From the NCBI RefSeq assembly GCF_025950095.1, contig NZ_JAPDDR010000007.1, forward strand, positions 248,001 to 312,000: a stretch of DNA of 64,000 bases, in the 5' to 3' direction. Made by a program: the position numbers and the translations under genes. Below the pieces are notes generated by a model. That model did not search any database and was not told where the DNA came from. It was given only the letters and a program-made list of their open reading frames with translations. Shown in pieces: positions 24,482 through 32,282 of this stretch (position 1 is its first letter; each line of letters begins with the position of its first letter). Source of the stretch: Luteolibacter rhizosphaerae (GTDB lineage Bacteria > Verrucomicrobiota > Verrucomicrobiia > Verrucomicrobiales > Akkermansiaceae).

Positions 24482-24774
24482 GAGAAAATCGCTTCGACAC
24501 GCGAGCCTTCCGGGGCATCCGCGACTTGCACCAGAAACAGCTCCATCGCTTCACCTGAAGCCAGCGTCATCCGGTAAATCTGCTGCGGCATGCGCAGTCC
24601 TGCAGGACCGGTAAATTCAAGCCTGAAGGGATCCCGCCCGCCATTGGCGAGCTGGGCACCCCATGCCACCACTTCCAGCAATTTCAACTCCACGACCGGC
24701 TGCGTGCCCAACGTGAACACCTCACCGATCTTAGTTTCGAAGAACTCCCGGGTTAACTCGCCTGCGTCGATCAC
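24478..24774 (-). CDS. DUF6916-like small protein
   Basis: 98 residues, no signal peptide: LTREFFETKIGEVFTLGT, VELKLLEVV, FRLEFTGPAGLRMPQQIYRM, MELFLVQVA and a C-terminal EAIFS. The order of strands and the closing 'EAI' match the C-terminal domain of the protein at 21877-22410. It is convergent with the GNAT gene (4-bp overlap) and divergent from the giant secreted protein, so the collar genes are bracketed by two members of one family. Function unknown. Confidence 0.7.
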   Translation of the reverse strand: MIDAGELTREFFETKIGEVFTLGTQPVVELKLLEVVAWGAQLANGGRDPFRLEFTGPAGLRMPQQIYRMTLASGEAMELFLVQVADAPEGSRVEAIFS

Positions 24775-24851
24775 GACAGCGGTCTAGTTCATCCGGGTGA
24801 GCACCGATAGTTTGTTTTTCACGCTTTTCACACCGTCCCCTTCCAGATCCC

Positions 24852-27800
24852 ATGAAACCCCGTTTCAGCACCGTCCTACCCTTCCTCCTCGGGTCGCTCA
24901 TCCAGATACCGACGACCCAAGCGGCACCCGTGATCCAAGCCACCTTGGAAGACTCGCTACCGACCGACGGCGCTCCGGCCGGCACGGCAAACGATGGTGA
25001 CGTGATCGAATACCGCGCGGTGATCTCCAACACGGGCGACCAAACGGCAACGGGCGTGAGCTTCGATGCGCCGCTGGATCCGAAAACACACCAGCTCAAC
25101 GGACAGGAGAACATCTCGCCGCTCGCGCTGAACGATAGCTATCAGGCGATCGGCAACACGCCCTTGAAGGTCGGCGTGGCGGCCGGCACCGGCCCGGAGA
25201 GGGTTGTGGCGGGTTCAGCGTTCGACAACGACCGCGAGTTCCTCGGTGACACTTTCAGCTTCGACCAAGTGACGGTGTCTCCGGCCAACGGCCAGGTCGT
25301 CTTCAACGCCAACGGCAGCTTCACCTACACGCCGAACGCGGGCTTCGAAGGCAACGACAGCTTCGTCTATCAGATCAAGGACGCCAAGGGCCTGACCGGC
25401 ACGGGCACCGTGACCATCGCGGTGGACACGCCGGTGTGGTATGTGAATCCCGCAGCCGCGAGCGATGGAACCGGCACCGCGATCTCGCCGCTGAAGACCC
25501 TCACCAAGCTGAACGACGGCAGTGCTCCGGATGAAGCGGGCGACGTGATCTACCTCTACGAAGGAACGCACACCGGCGGCCTGACCCTGCTGAACGACCA
25601 GCGACTGATCGGCGCGGGTAGCGTGCTGCAAGTGAACGGCACCACGCTGATCAGCGCCGGTACACGGCCCACCCTTTCCCACACCGCCGTGGCACTGACC
25701 CTGGGTCAGAACAACACGGTTTCGGGCCTCGATATCACGAGCACGAACAACCACGCAGTCAACGGAGCCAGCGTAGGCCTCCTGGCGATGAATGTGGGCG
25801 CGCTGACCTCCACCAACGGATCGGCGCTGCGGGTGAGCAGCGGCACCGGAGCTACCAACATCACGGTGGGCACGATCACCGTCAACTCGGTGAATGCCGG
25901 AGGCACGGGCGTCTTCCTGAGCGGAATCCCCGGCAGCTTCACGGTAAGCGGCGCCACGAATATCACCTGCGCGAATGGCGGCGGGATCTCAATCGCCAGC
26001 TCGGCGGCAGCGGTGAACTTCGCGGCCGTAACGGTGAATGGCAGACTGAACACCGGTATCTCCCTCAATGGCTCCACCGGTGTGACCAACTTCGGCGCGG
26101 TCTCGATGCCGAGCCTCTCGGGCAGCGCAGCGGGACACGGCATCCGCATCGAAGGAGGCAATGCCGCGGTTACCTTCGCTTCGACCACGATTGCCGGCAC
26201 CCGCCAGACGGTCGCGACCTCGGACCCGGGTGGCGACGCCATCCCCGACAACGACGGCGACGGCGACGCGATCTTCATCAAGAACCAGACCGCCGGTGTC
26301 ACCATCAACGGCGGCACGCTTTCCAACCTGGCCTGCGACGGTATCGACATCCGCAACTCGGCAAGCCTCACGCTCACCAACATGACGATCCAGGACATCG
26401 GCCTGGCATCCTCCAACACGGTATCGACCGACAGTGCCGGTATCTTCGTGCGCGACCTGAGCGGCACCTTGTCCGTGAAGGACACGATCATCCGCCGCTT
26501 CCACGGTGCCGTGGATGCCGGGAATGACAGCACGGGACACCAGGAGCGCGGGATCAACTTCCGCAACAACGGGGTGAGCTTCTCCCAACTACGTCTCGAC
26601 AACGTGGACATGGAAAATACCGCTGCCCACGGGCTGGAAGGAGCGGACGGCGTGGAGGCGGTCTTCACCGGCGCGGTATCGGGAGCGATCAAGATTTTCA
26701 ACGGTTGCAGCTTCAGAAACCTCTCCGACGGGGAAGGGGTACAGATCGTCCACTCGGGCAGCGGCACCCTGAATGTGGAAGTGGCGAACTCGAGCTTCGC
26801 AGATGCCGTGCAGTGGGATCACGATGCCAACTCGGCGACCGCGAAGCTGGGTGGATTCGGCGGCATCGACTTCAGTGCGGACGGCAGCGCGACCTGCAAT
26901 GTCAACATCCGCAACAACACCTTCCACGACCTCTACATGGGGAATTTCACCGCGGGTAACGTCAATCTCCGCGCCCGCGGCAGCTCGGCCTGCTCCTTCC
27001 TCTTCACGGGGAACACGATGGACGGCGATGCTCTGGACAACCAAGCAGGCCGCATCGGCGTGAACATCACGGCAGGCGATGCCGGGGGTATCAATGGAGG
27101 GGATCCCGCACCAACCAAGTTCGACGTGCTGATCGAGAACAACACGATCGACGAAACCGATGATGATGCCTTCACGGTGGAAGTCCGCGGTCGTGCGCTC
27201 TCAAACGGCACGCCTGCCAACATCGTGGTGCGGAACAACATGATCGGCCAGACCGATGCGGTGTCCCGCCGTAATGGCTTCGAAGGCGCCCGCATCCGCC
27301 TGCGCGATGCGGTGCCGAAGACCGCCAACGTGCTGGTCAGCAACAACAATATCCGCAGCCACGGCAATAGCAACGGCGACGGCGTGGTGGAGATCACCTC
27401 CGAAGCCGCCGGCTGCGTGATGAATGCGACGGTGAACGGCAACACCTTCAAGAACGACGACGCCGCGGTAGGTGCGCCGGTCTTCTATGCAGACAGTCGC
27501 ATCGGCGGGGTGATGAACCTCGACCTCTCCGGTAATACCGCCGACTCGGGGACCAACATCGGTCCGATCGAATACCTCATCAACAACGGCGGACAGGTCA
27601 ACGTGAAGGGCCCGGGCGCCGGCGCGGTCAGCGCGACGAACATCCAGAGCGCCAACCTGTCCGGCGGTGGGCTCGCCCAGATCGGCGCGGGCACCACGGT
27701 CTTCAACAACAATGCCAGCATCCCGGCGGCCGTGCCACCGACGGCACCATCGCTGCCGCTGATGCTCGATCCCGAATTCCTGCCGCTTCCGGCTCCGGCC

Positions 27801-29783
27801 GAGATCGCCGAGCCGGCGATCGAAGAGGGCGAAACCACTGCTCCTGCCGGCCGCGTGACGACAAACCTCACGCAGGACGAGCTGGATGTGATCACCACCG
27901 CGGCACGCGAACGCTGGATGGCCACCGGCCTGAATCCCGCCCAGCAAGAGCTTCTCTCCGCGGTCCGCGTGACGGTGGCCGATCTGCACGGCCTGCACCT
28001 GGGAGCCAGCCGCCCCGGGTTCATCGAGCTGGACTCGGATGCCGCGACGACCGGGTGGTTCATCGACGAGACCCCGGCGAGCGACGAAGAGTTCGCGGGT
28101 GAAGGCCGCCTGAAGGCGGGCCCCGGCAGCCTCGGCCAGAACCGCATGGACCTGCTGACCACCGTGATGCACGAGCTGGGTCACCAGTTCGGCCTCGGCG
28201 ACATCTACGAGAGCAGCGCCCGCGAGAAGCTGATGTATGGCTACCTGATCCCCGGCGAACGGCGCCTGCCGCACTCCGGCGAAGCCAACGGTGCGATCCC
28301 CACGGGCAAGTCCCATGACGAGTATCTGACCTCCGCACTGGTCATCGGCGACCTGCCGGCCGGCAAGTCGGTGACGCTGACCTTCCAAGCCGAAGTCGAC
28401 CTGGCAGTGGGCACTTCGATCTCGGTGCAGGGCACCGTCTCCGGAAGCAACTTCGCGAACGTGGTGACCAACGACCCGGCGACGGGCGCGGCGAACGATG
28501 CGACGGTGACTCCTTACCAAGGCAACCTGCCTCCGGTGGTAGCGGCCAATACGGCAGCGGTCAGCGGTTTCGTAAGCGACGAGCTGACCAACACCGGCAC
28601 CTGGAGCGATCCGGACACGGCCCAGACGGTGAGCCTGAGCGCCAGCATCGGCACGATCACCCAGAACGTGAACGGCACCTGGAGCTGGTCCTACACCCCG
28701 GTGGCCGAGACGGCCAGCCCGGTGACGGTGACGATCAGCGCGAACGACGGCACCAGCCTGTCGAACTCGGTGACGCAGACGAGCTTCACCTACTCCGCGG
28801 CTCGCAAGACGCAGGCCATCACCTTCTCGCTGCCCTCCACGATCAGCCACACGGGAACGATCCCGCTCTCGGCCACCGGCGGAGCAAGCGGCGAGGCGGT
28901 GACCTTCTCGCTGCAGAGCGGCCCCGGCCAGATCAGCGCAGGAACGCTCAGCTTCAGCGGCACGGGTGACGTGACGGTGAATGCCAACCAGGCGGGCAAC
29001 GCGACCTACCTGCCGGCGCCGACGGTTCAAAGCACGGTCAACGTGACCAACGCCGCACCGGTGCTGGCCGTGAACGGTGCGCCGCTGACGGTGACGATCG
29101 AGCAGACCCAGACCGCGAACGCGACCGGAACCTTCTCCGACGCGGATAACGAAGCAGTGACCCTGACCGCCACCAGCGGAGGCAATCCCTTCGGTTCCGT
29201 AAGCGGCACGGCCGGAGCCTGGACTTGGAACTATCCGAACGCCGCGCCGGGCAACTACACCGTGCGCATCACCGGCACCGATACGCTGGGTGAGACGGGC
29301 TTCACCGAGTTCACGGTCAACGTGAGCGCCAACGCCTACCTCGCGTGGCTGTCCTCCTACGGGATGACCGGCGAGGACCTGGGCCAAGACGACGACTACG
29401 ATGGCGACGGGGTGGTCAACCTGCTGGAGTTCGCCTTCGGCACCGATCCCACCGTTTCCTCGCCGCAGGTGCTGGACGCACCGGTGGTGGCAGGCAACCG
29501 GACGCTCAACCAGCGCGGCCGTCCCTTCCACGAGATCACGAATACCAACGGGGCACCGAGCATGCAGGCCCTCTTCATGCGCCGCGTGAGCTACGCGACC
29601 GATGGCCTGAGCTACCACGTCGAGTTCAGCGCGGATCTCACCACCTGGCAGACCTCCGCGGCGACCCCGCAGGTGCTGCTGGCCGGCGGTGCCTACGAGC
29701 TCGTGGGCGTGCCTTATCCGTTCTTCCTCTCCGACGGGCGCAAGGCCCGCTTCTTCCGAGTCCGCGTCGAATTCGCACCCTGA
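24852..29783 (+). CDS. Giant secreted beta-helix/Ig protein with zincin motif
   Basis: 1643 residues with a signal peptide (to about residue 25). Domain order: DUF11-like strands; a cadherin-like tandem domain (residues ~85-195; NANGSFTYTPNAGFEGNDSF); a long parallel beta-helix (~196-960; start WYVNPAAASDGTGT, then many N-N-x-[IF] turns); a zinc-metalloprotease-like segment with HELGHQFGLGD (H1107, E1108, H1111, D1117) and a possible Met-turn EKLMYGYL; several Ig-like repeats (~1215-1490); a D-rich calcium loop LGQDDDYDGDGVVNLLEF (~1508); and a C-terminal module shared with other secreted proteins here (YHVEFSADLTTW...RFFRVRV). Probably a cell-surface adhesin or matrix protein. It is divergent from the DUF6916-like gene and adjacent to the collar cluster. 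Confidence 0.8.
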   Translation: MKPRFSTVLPFLLGSLIQIPTTQAAPVIQATLEDSLPTDGAPAGTANDGDVIEYRAVISNTGDQTATGVSFDAPLDPKTHQLNGQENISPLALNDSYQAIGNTPLKVGVAAGTGPERVVAGSAFDNDREFLGDTFSFDQVTVSPANGQVVFNANGSFTYTPNAGFEGNDSFVYQIKDAKGLTGTGTVTIAVDTPVWYVNPAAASDGTGTAISPLKTLTKLNDGSAPDEAGDVIYLYEGTHTGGLTLLNDQRLIGAGSVLQVNGTTLISAGTRPTLSHTAVALTLGQNNTVSGLDITSTNNHAVNGASVGLLAMNVGALTSTNGSALRVSSGTGATNITVGTITVNSVNAGGTGVFLSGIPGSFTVSGATNITCANGGGISIASSAAAVNFAAVTVNGRLNTGISLNGSTGVTNFGAVSMPSLSGSAAGHGIRIEGGNAAVTFASTTIAGTRQTVATSDPGGDAIPDNDGDGDAIFIKNQTAGVTINGGTLSNLACDGIDIRNSASLTLTNMTIQDIGLASSNTVSTDSAGIFVRDLSGTLSVKDTIIRRFHGAVDAGNDSTGHQERGINFRNNGVSFSQLRLDNVDMENTAAHGLEGADGVEAVFTGAVSGAIKIFNGCSFRNLSDGEGVQIVHSGSGTLNVEVANSSFADAVQWDHDANSATAKLGGFGGIDFSADGSATCNVNIRNNTFHDLYMGNFTAGNVNLRARGSSACSFLFTGNTMDGDALDNQAGRIGVNITAGDAGGINGGDPAPTKFDVLIENNTIDETDDDAFTVEVRGRALSNGTPANIVVRNNMIGQTDAVSRRNGFEGARIRLRDAVPKTANVLVSNNNIRSHGNSNGDGVVEITSEAAGCVMNATVNGNTFKNDDAAVGAPVFYADSRIGGVMNLDLSGNTADSGTNIGPIEYLINNGGQVNVKGPGAGAVSATNIQSANLSGGGLAQIGAGTTVFNNNASIPAAVPPTAPSLPLMLDPEFLPLPAPAEIAEPAIEEGETTAPAGRVTTNLTQDELDVITTAARERWMATGLNPAQQELLSAVRVTVADLHGLHLGASRPGFIELDSDAATTGWFIDETPASDEEFAGEGRLKAGPGSLGQNRMDLLTTVMHELGHQFGLGDIYESSAREKLMYGYLIPGERRLPHSGEANGAIPTGKSHDEYLTSALVIGDLPAGKSVTLTFQAEVDLAVGTSISVQGTVSGSNFANVVTNDPATGAANDATVTPYQGNLPPVVAANTAAVSGFVSDELTNTGTWSDPDTAQTVSLSASIGTITQNVNGTWSWSYTPVAETASPVTVTISANDGTSLSNSVTQTSFTYSAARKTQAITFSLPSTISHTGTIPLSATGGASGEAVTFSLQSGPGQISAGTLSFSGTGDVTVNANQAGNATYLPAPTVQSTVNVTNAAPVLAVNGAPLTVTIEQTQTANATGTFSDADNEAVTLTATSGGNPFGSVSGTAGAWTWNYPNAAPGNYTVRITGTDTLGETGFTEFTVNVSANAYLAWLSSYGMTGEDLGQDDDYDGDGVVNLLEFAFGTDPTVSSPQVLDAPVVAGNRTLNQRGRPFHEITNTNGAPSMQALFMRRVSYATDGLSYHVEFSADLTTWQTSAATPQVLLAGGAYELVGVPYPFFLSDGRKARFFRVRVEFAP

Positions 29784-29806
29784 ATCCCGATCCCCACCCA
29801 TCGCCT

Positions 29807-30406
29807 ATGAAAACCACTTCCATTCTCGGCCTGTTGGCAGCGGGACTCTTCGCCGCCAGCGGTAGCGCCGATGCCGCGATCGTCTACAGCGGCGTCGTGA
29901 ACCTCAGCATCCCGACCAACTTCGACGGGATCTACATCGATATCGACGGGATGAGCTCCAGCACCACCGAGACGGCGGGCTGGGACATCAACCCCTTCTT
30001 CGGCGGCTCGGTCATCTCCACCAGCGTGGATTTCCACCCGGTGGCCGATGGCGTGCTGAACACCTCCAGCATCCTGCGACTGGATGAGGGGGTGGAGATC
30101 AACGGCGCCTTGGTTTTCGCCGGTTCGCCGGGAGGATCGAGCACCCACATGGGGCCCGGCACCAGCCAGTTCCAAGAGGGAGTGGAAGGCTACATCGGTT
30201 TCTCCTTCACCACGAATGACTCCGACGGTCCCTACTTCGGCTGGCTGCTGATCGAGGTGACGGCGAACAACCCGGGCGGGGTCGTGACCGGCTGGGCCTT
30301 TGAAGATACCGGTGCGCCGATCCTGACGGGTGCGGTGCCGGAGCCGTCCTCACTGCTTCTGTTCGGCCTCGCGCCGCTCCTGCTGCGCCGTCGCCGGCGC
30401 GCTTGA
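29807..30406 (+). CDS. PEP-CTERM sorting-domain protein
   Basis: 199 residues from the ATG at 29807: signal peptide MKTTSILGLLAAGLFAASGS, a beta-rich body (residues ~25-170), and a textbook PEP-CTERM tail, VPEPSSLLLFGLAPLLLRRR, with the PEP motif, a short hydrophobic helix and a terminal Arg cluster. Such tails are recognised by exosortase; one is encoded at 14746-15735. The gene follows the giant protein by 23 bp on the same strand, so the two may be cotranscribed. The same frame is open upstream into the giant gene, which is a shadow. An intrinsic terminator follows at 30436. Confidence 0.9.
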   Translation: MKTTSILGLLAAGLFAASGSADAAIVYSGVVNLSIPTNFDGIYIDIDGMSSSTTETAGWDINPFFGGSVISTSVDFHPVADGVLNTSSILRLDEGVEINGALVFAGSPGGSSTHMGPGTSQFQEGVEGYIGFSFTTNDSDGPYFGWLLIEVTANNPGGVVTGWAFEDTGAPILTGAVPEPSSLLLFGLAPLLLRRRRRA

Positions 30407-30435
30407 AGATCAATTCGTTGTCGTTGCGAAAGTTC

Positions 30436-30474
30436 CGGGCGAGGCGGGTTTCCCTGCCTCGCCCGATCCTTTTC
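30436..30474 (+). terminator. Intrinsic terminator after PEP-CTERM gene
   Basis: Perfect 10-bp stem cgggcgaggc / gcctcgcccg around an 10-nt loop, followed by atccttttcc. It lies 30 bp after the PEP-CTERM stop and separates that unit from the aldolase gene. Confidence 0.8.
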
Positions 30475-30600
30475 CAACACAAATGTCACCTTGAGGGCGG
30501 AGGAGTGAGGAAAGCAACTGGCACGCGGTTTGCGTACCGCGGCCACTGCTACGTTCCGGCCTTGCGCTGCCGCCCATCGTCCGTTACCCCGCTCCCCGCC

Positions 30601-31632
30601 ATGCCCGTCGCAACTCCCGCGCAATACCGCGCCATGCTCGATGCCGCCCAGAAAGGTGGCTACGCTTACCCGGCCATCAACGTCACCTCGATCACCACGA
30701 TCAACGGTGCGTTGCGCGCCTTTGCCGAGGCCAAGTCCGACGGCATCATCCAGGTTTCCACCGGTGGCGGCGAGTTCGCTTCCGGCACTTCGGTGAAGGA
30801 TGCCGCCTTCGGTGCGATCGTGCTGGCCGAGGCCTGCCATCGCCTGGCCGAGAAGTACGATGTCCTGATCGCGCTGCACACCGACCACTGCCACCCGGCG
30901 AAGGTCGAGGGCTTCCTGAAGCCGCTGCTGCAGGCCTCCCGCGAGCGCATCGCCGCTGGCAAGGGCCCACTGTTCCAGAGCCACATGTTCGACGGCTCGG
31001 TGGTGCCGCTGGACGAGAACCTCAAGATTTCCCAAGAGCTGCTCAAGGAGTGCGCGGAGCTGGACATCATCCTCGAAGTCGAAGCCGGCTGCGTGGGTGG
31101 TGAAGAAGACGGCCACGACACCTCCGGCCTGCCCTCCGACAAGCTCTACACCACGCCCGAGGACATGGTGCAGGTGTACGAGGCGCTCAGCCCGATCGGC
31201 CGCTTCCTCTTCGCCGCCACCTTCGGCAACGTGCACGGCACCTACAAGCCGGGTGCGGTGAAGCTGAAGCCCTCCATCCTGCGCGATGGCCAGAAGGCAG
31301 TGACCGACAAGCACGGCGCGGCAGCGGAGATGGACCTGGTCTTCCACGGCGGCTCCGGCACCTCCGAGAGCGACCTGCGCGAGACCCTGGACTACGGAGT
31401 GGTGAAGATGAACATCGACACCGACACGCAGTATGCCTTCACCCGCCCGATCGTGACGCACATCTGCCAGAACATCGAAGGCGTGCTGAAGATCGACAGC
31501 GAAGTGGGCGACAAGAAGACCTACGACCCGCGCTCCTACCTGAAGAAGGCCGAGCTGGGCCTCTGCGAGCGCATGAAGGAAGCCTGCAACGACCTGCTCT
31601 CCGCCGGTAAGACGATCTTCGGAACCGTCTGA
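30601..31632 (+). CDS. fba: Class II fructose-bisphosphate aldolase
   Basis: Zinc-dependent aldolase cleaving fructose 1,6-bisphosphate to DHAP and GAP in glycolysis/gluconeogenesis. From the ATG at 30601 the product is 343 residues. The catalytic/metal sites are visible: LIALHTDHCHPAK (H93, D95, H96), EVEAGCVGGEEDGHD, the second zinc His in FGNVHGTYKPG and the third in FHGGSGTSE, plus MNIDTDTQYAF. These fit the longer yeast/E. coli FbaA subclass. Upstream frame to 30403 lies in the promoter/terminator spacer. A strong terminator follows the stop. Confidence 0.96.
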   Translation: MPVATPAQYRAMLDAAQKGGYAYPAINVTSITTINGALRAFAEAKSDGIIQVSTGGGEFASGTSVKDAAFGAIVLAEACHRLAEKYDVLIALHTDHCHPAKVEGFLKPLLQASRERIAAGKGPLFQSHMFDGSVVPLDENLKISQELLKECAELDIILEVEAGCVGGEEDGHDTSGLPSDKLYTTPEDMVQVYEALSPIGRFLFAATFGNVHGTYKPGAVKLKPSILRDGQKAVTDKHGAAAEMDLVFHGGSGTSESDLRETLDYGVVKMNIDTDTQYAFTRPIVTHICQNIEGVLKIDSEVGDKKTYDPRSYLKKAELGLCERMKEACNDLLSAGKTIFGTV

Positions 31633-31648
31633 GCGAGATCCTTTGAAG

Positions 31649-31683
31649 AAGGCGGACCCGGTGACGGGTCCGCCTTTTTTGTT
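31649..31683 (+). terminator. Intrinsic terminator after aldolase
   Basis: Stem aaggcggacccg / cgggtccgcctt with a gtga loop, followed by a run of Ts (ttttgttt), 17 bp after the aldolase stop. A clear rho-independent terminator on the plus strand. Confidence 0.92.
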
Positions 31684-31722
31684 TGGACCGGAAAGGACGC
31701 GATCGATGAGATCTTCGTCACG

Positions 31723-32196
31723 ATGGTGAGACGGTATCGGGAGGGAGATCACTTGGAGATCGGGCGGATCTACCATGAGGCAATCCATCGTCTCGCCGCG
31801 GCGGACTACACGCCGGAGCAACTGGCCGCATGGTCGAACGGGAAGATCGATTGGGAGAAGTGGCGGGAGCGCTGCGAGAGGAAGCAGCCCTTCGTGAAGG
31901 AGATCGAAGGCGAGGTGGCGGGATTCATGGAAATGGATCCCGACGGGCACATCGACTGCACCTATGTGAACCCGGTCTATGCGCGGCGTGGGGTCATGTC
32001 GGAAATCATGGCCGCGGTGAAAGCCGAGGCGGAGCGCATGGGCATCAAGCGGCTATTCGCAGAGGTGTCGATCACGGCGCGGCCCTTCTTCGAGAAGCAC
32101 GGATTCGTGCTAGTGAGGGACAATCAGGTGCTGATCGGAGATCAGATTCTGATCAACTTCATCATGGAGTCCCGATTCGTTTCCGATCCGGGATGA
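31723..32196 (+). CDS. GNAT-family acetyltransferase
   Basis: 157 residues with GNAT hallmarks: VRRYREGDHLEIGRIYHEAI at the start, EGEVAGFMEMDPDGHIDCTY, the acetyl-CoA loop region VNPVYARRGVMSEIM, and RLFAEVSITARPFFEKHGFV at the C-terminal half. It resembles YafP/PhnO-like GNATs with a variable substrate. It stands alone between the aldolase terminator and the large secreted protein. Substrate unknown. Confidence 0.85.
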   Translation: MVRRYREGDHLEIGRIYHEAIHRLAAADYTPEQLAAWSNGKIDWEKWRERCERKQPFVKEIEGEVAGFMEMDPDGHIDCTYVNPVYARRGVMSEIMAAVKAEAERMGIKRLFAEVSITARPFFEKHGFVLVRDNQVLIGDQILINFIMESRFVSDPG

Positions 32197-32282
32197 CTGG
32201 AGGAAAATATCAGGTGGGAGCAGAAATCATGTAACTTCGGAAACCGGAATGCCAGAATGGGGAGGAACAATCCCATTCCTCT

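Noticed and set aside
27201..29801. 866-codon minus-strand frame opposite the giant protein
   Set aside because: Repetitive Gly/Arg/Val composition is the antisense of the repetitive giant gene; no signal peptide or domain.
30232..31950. 572-codon minus-strand frame opposite the aldolase
   Set aside because: Antisense shadow of fba and the adjacent region; it spans terminators and several genes.
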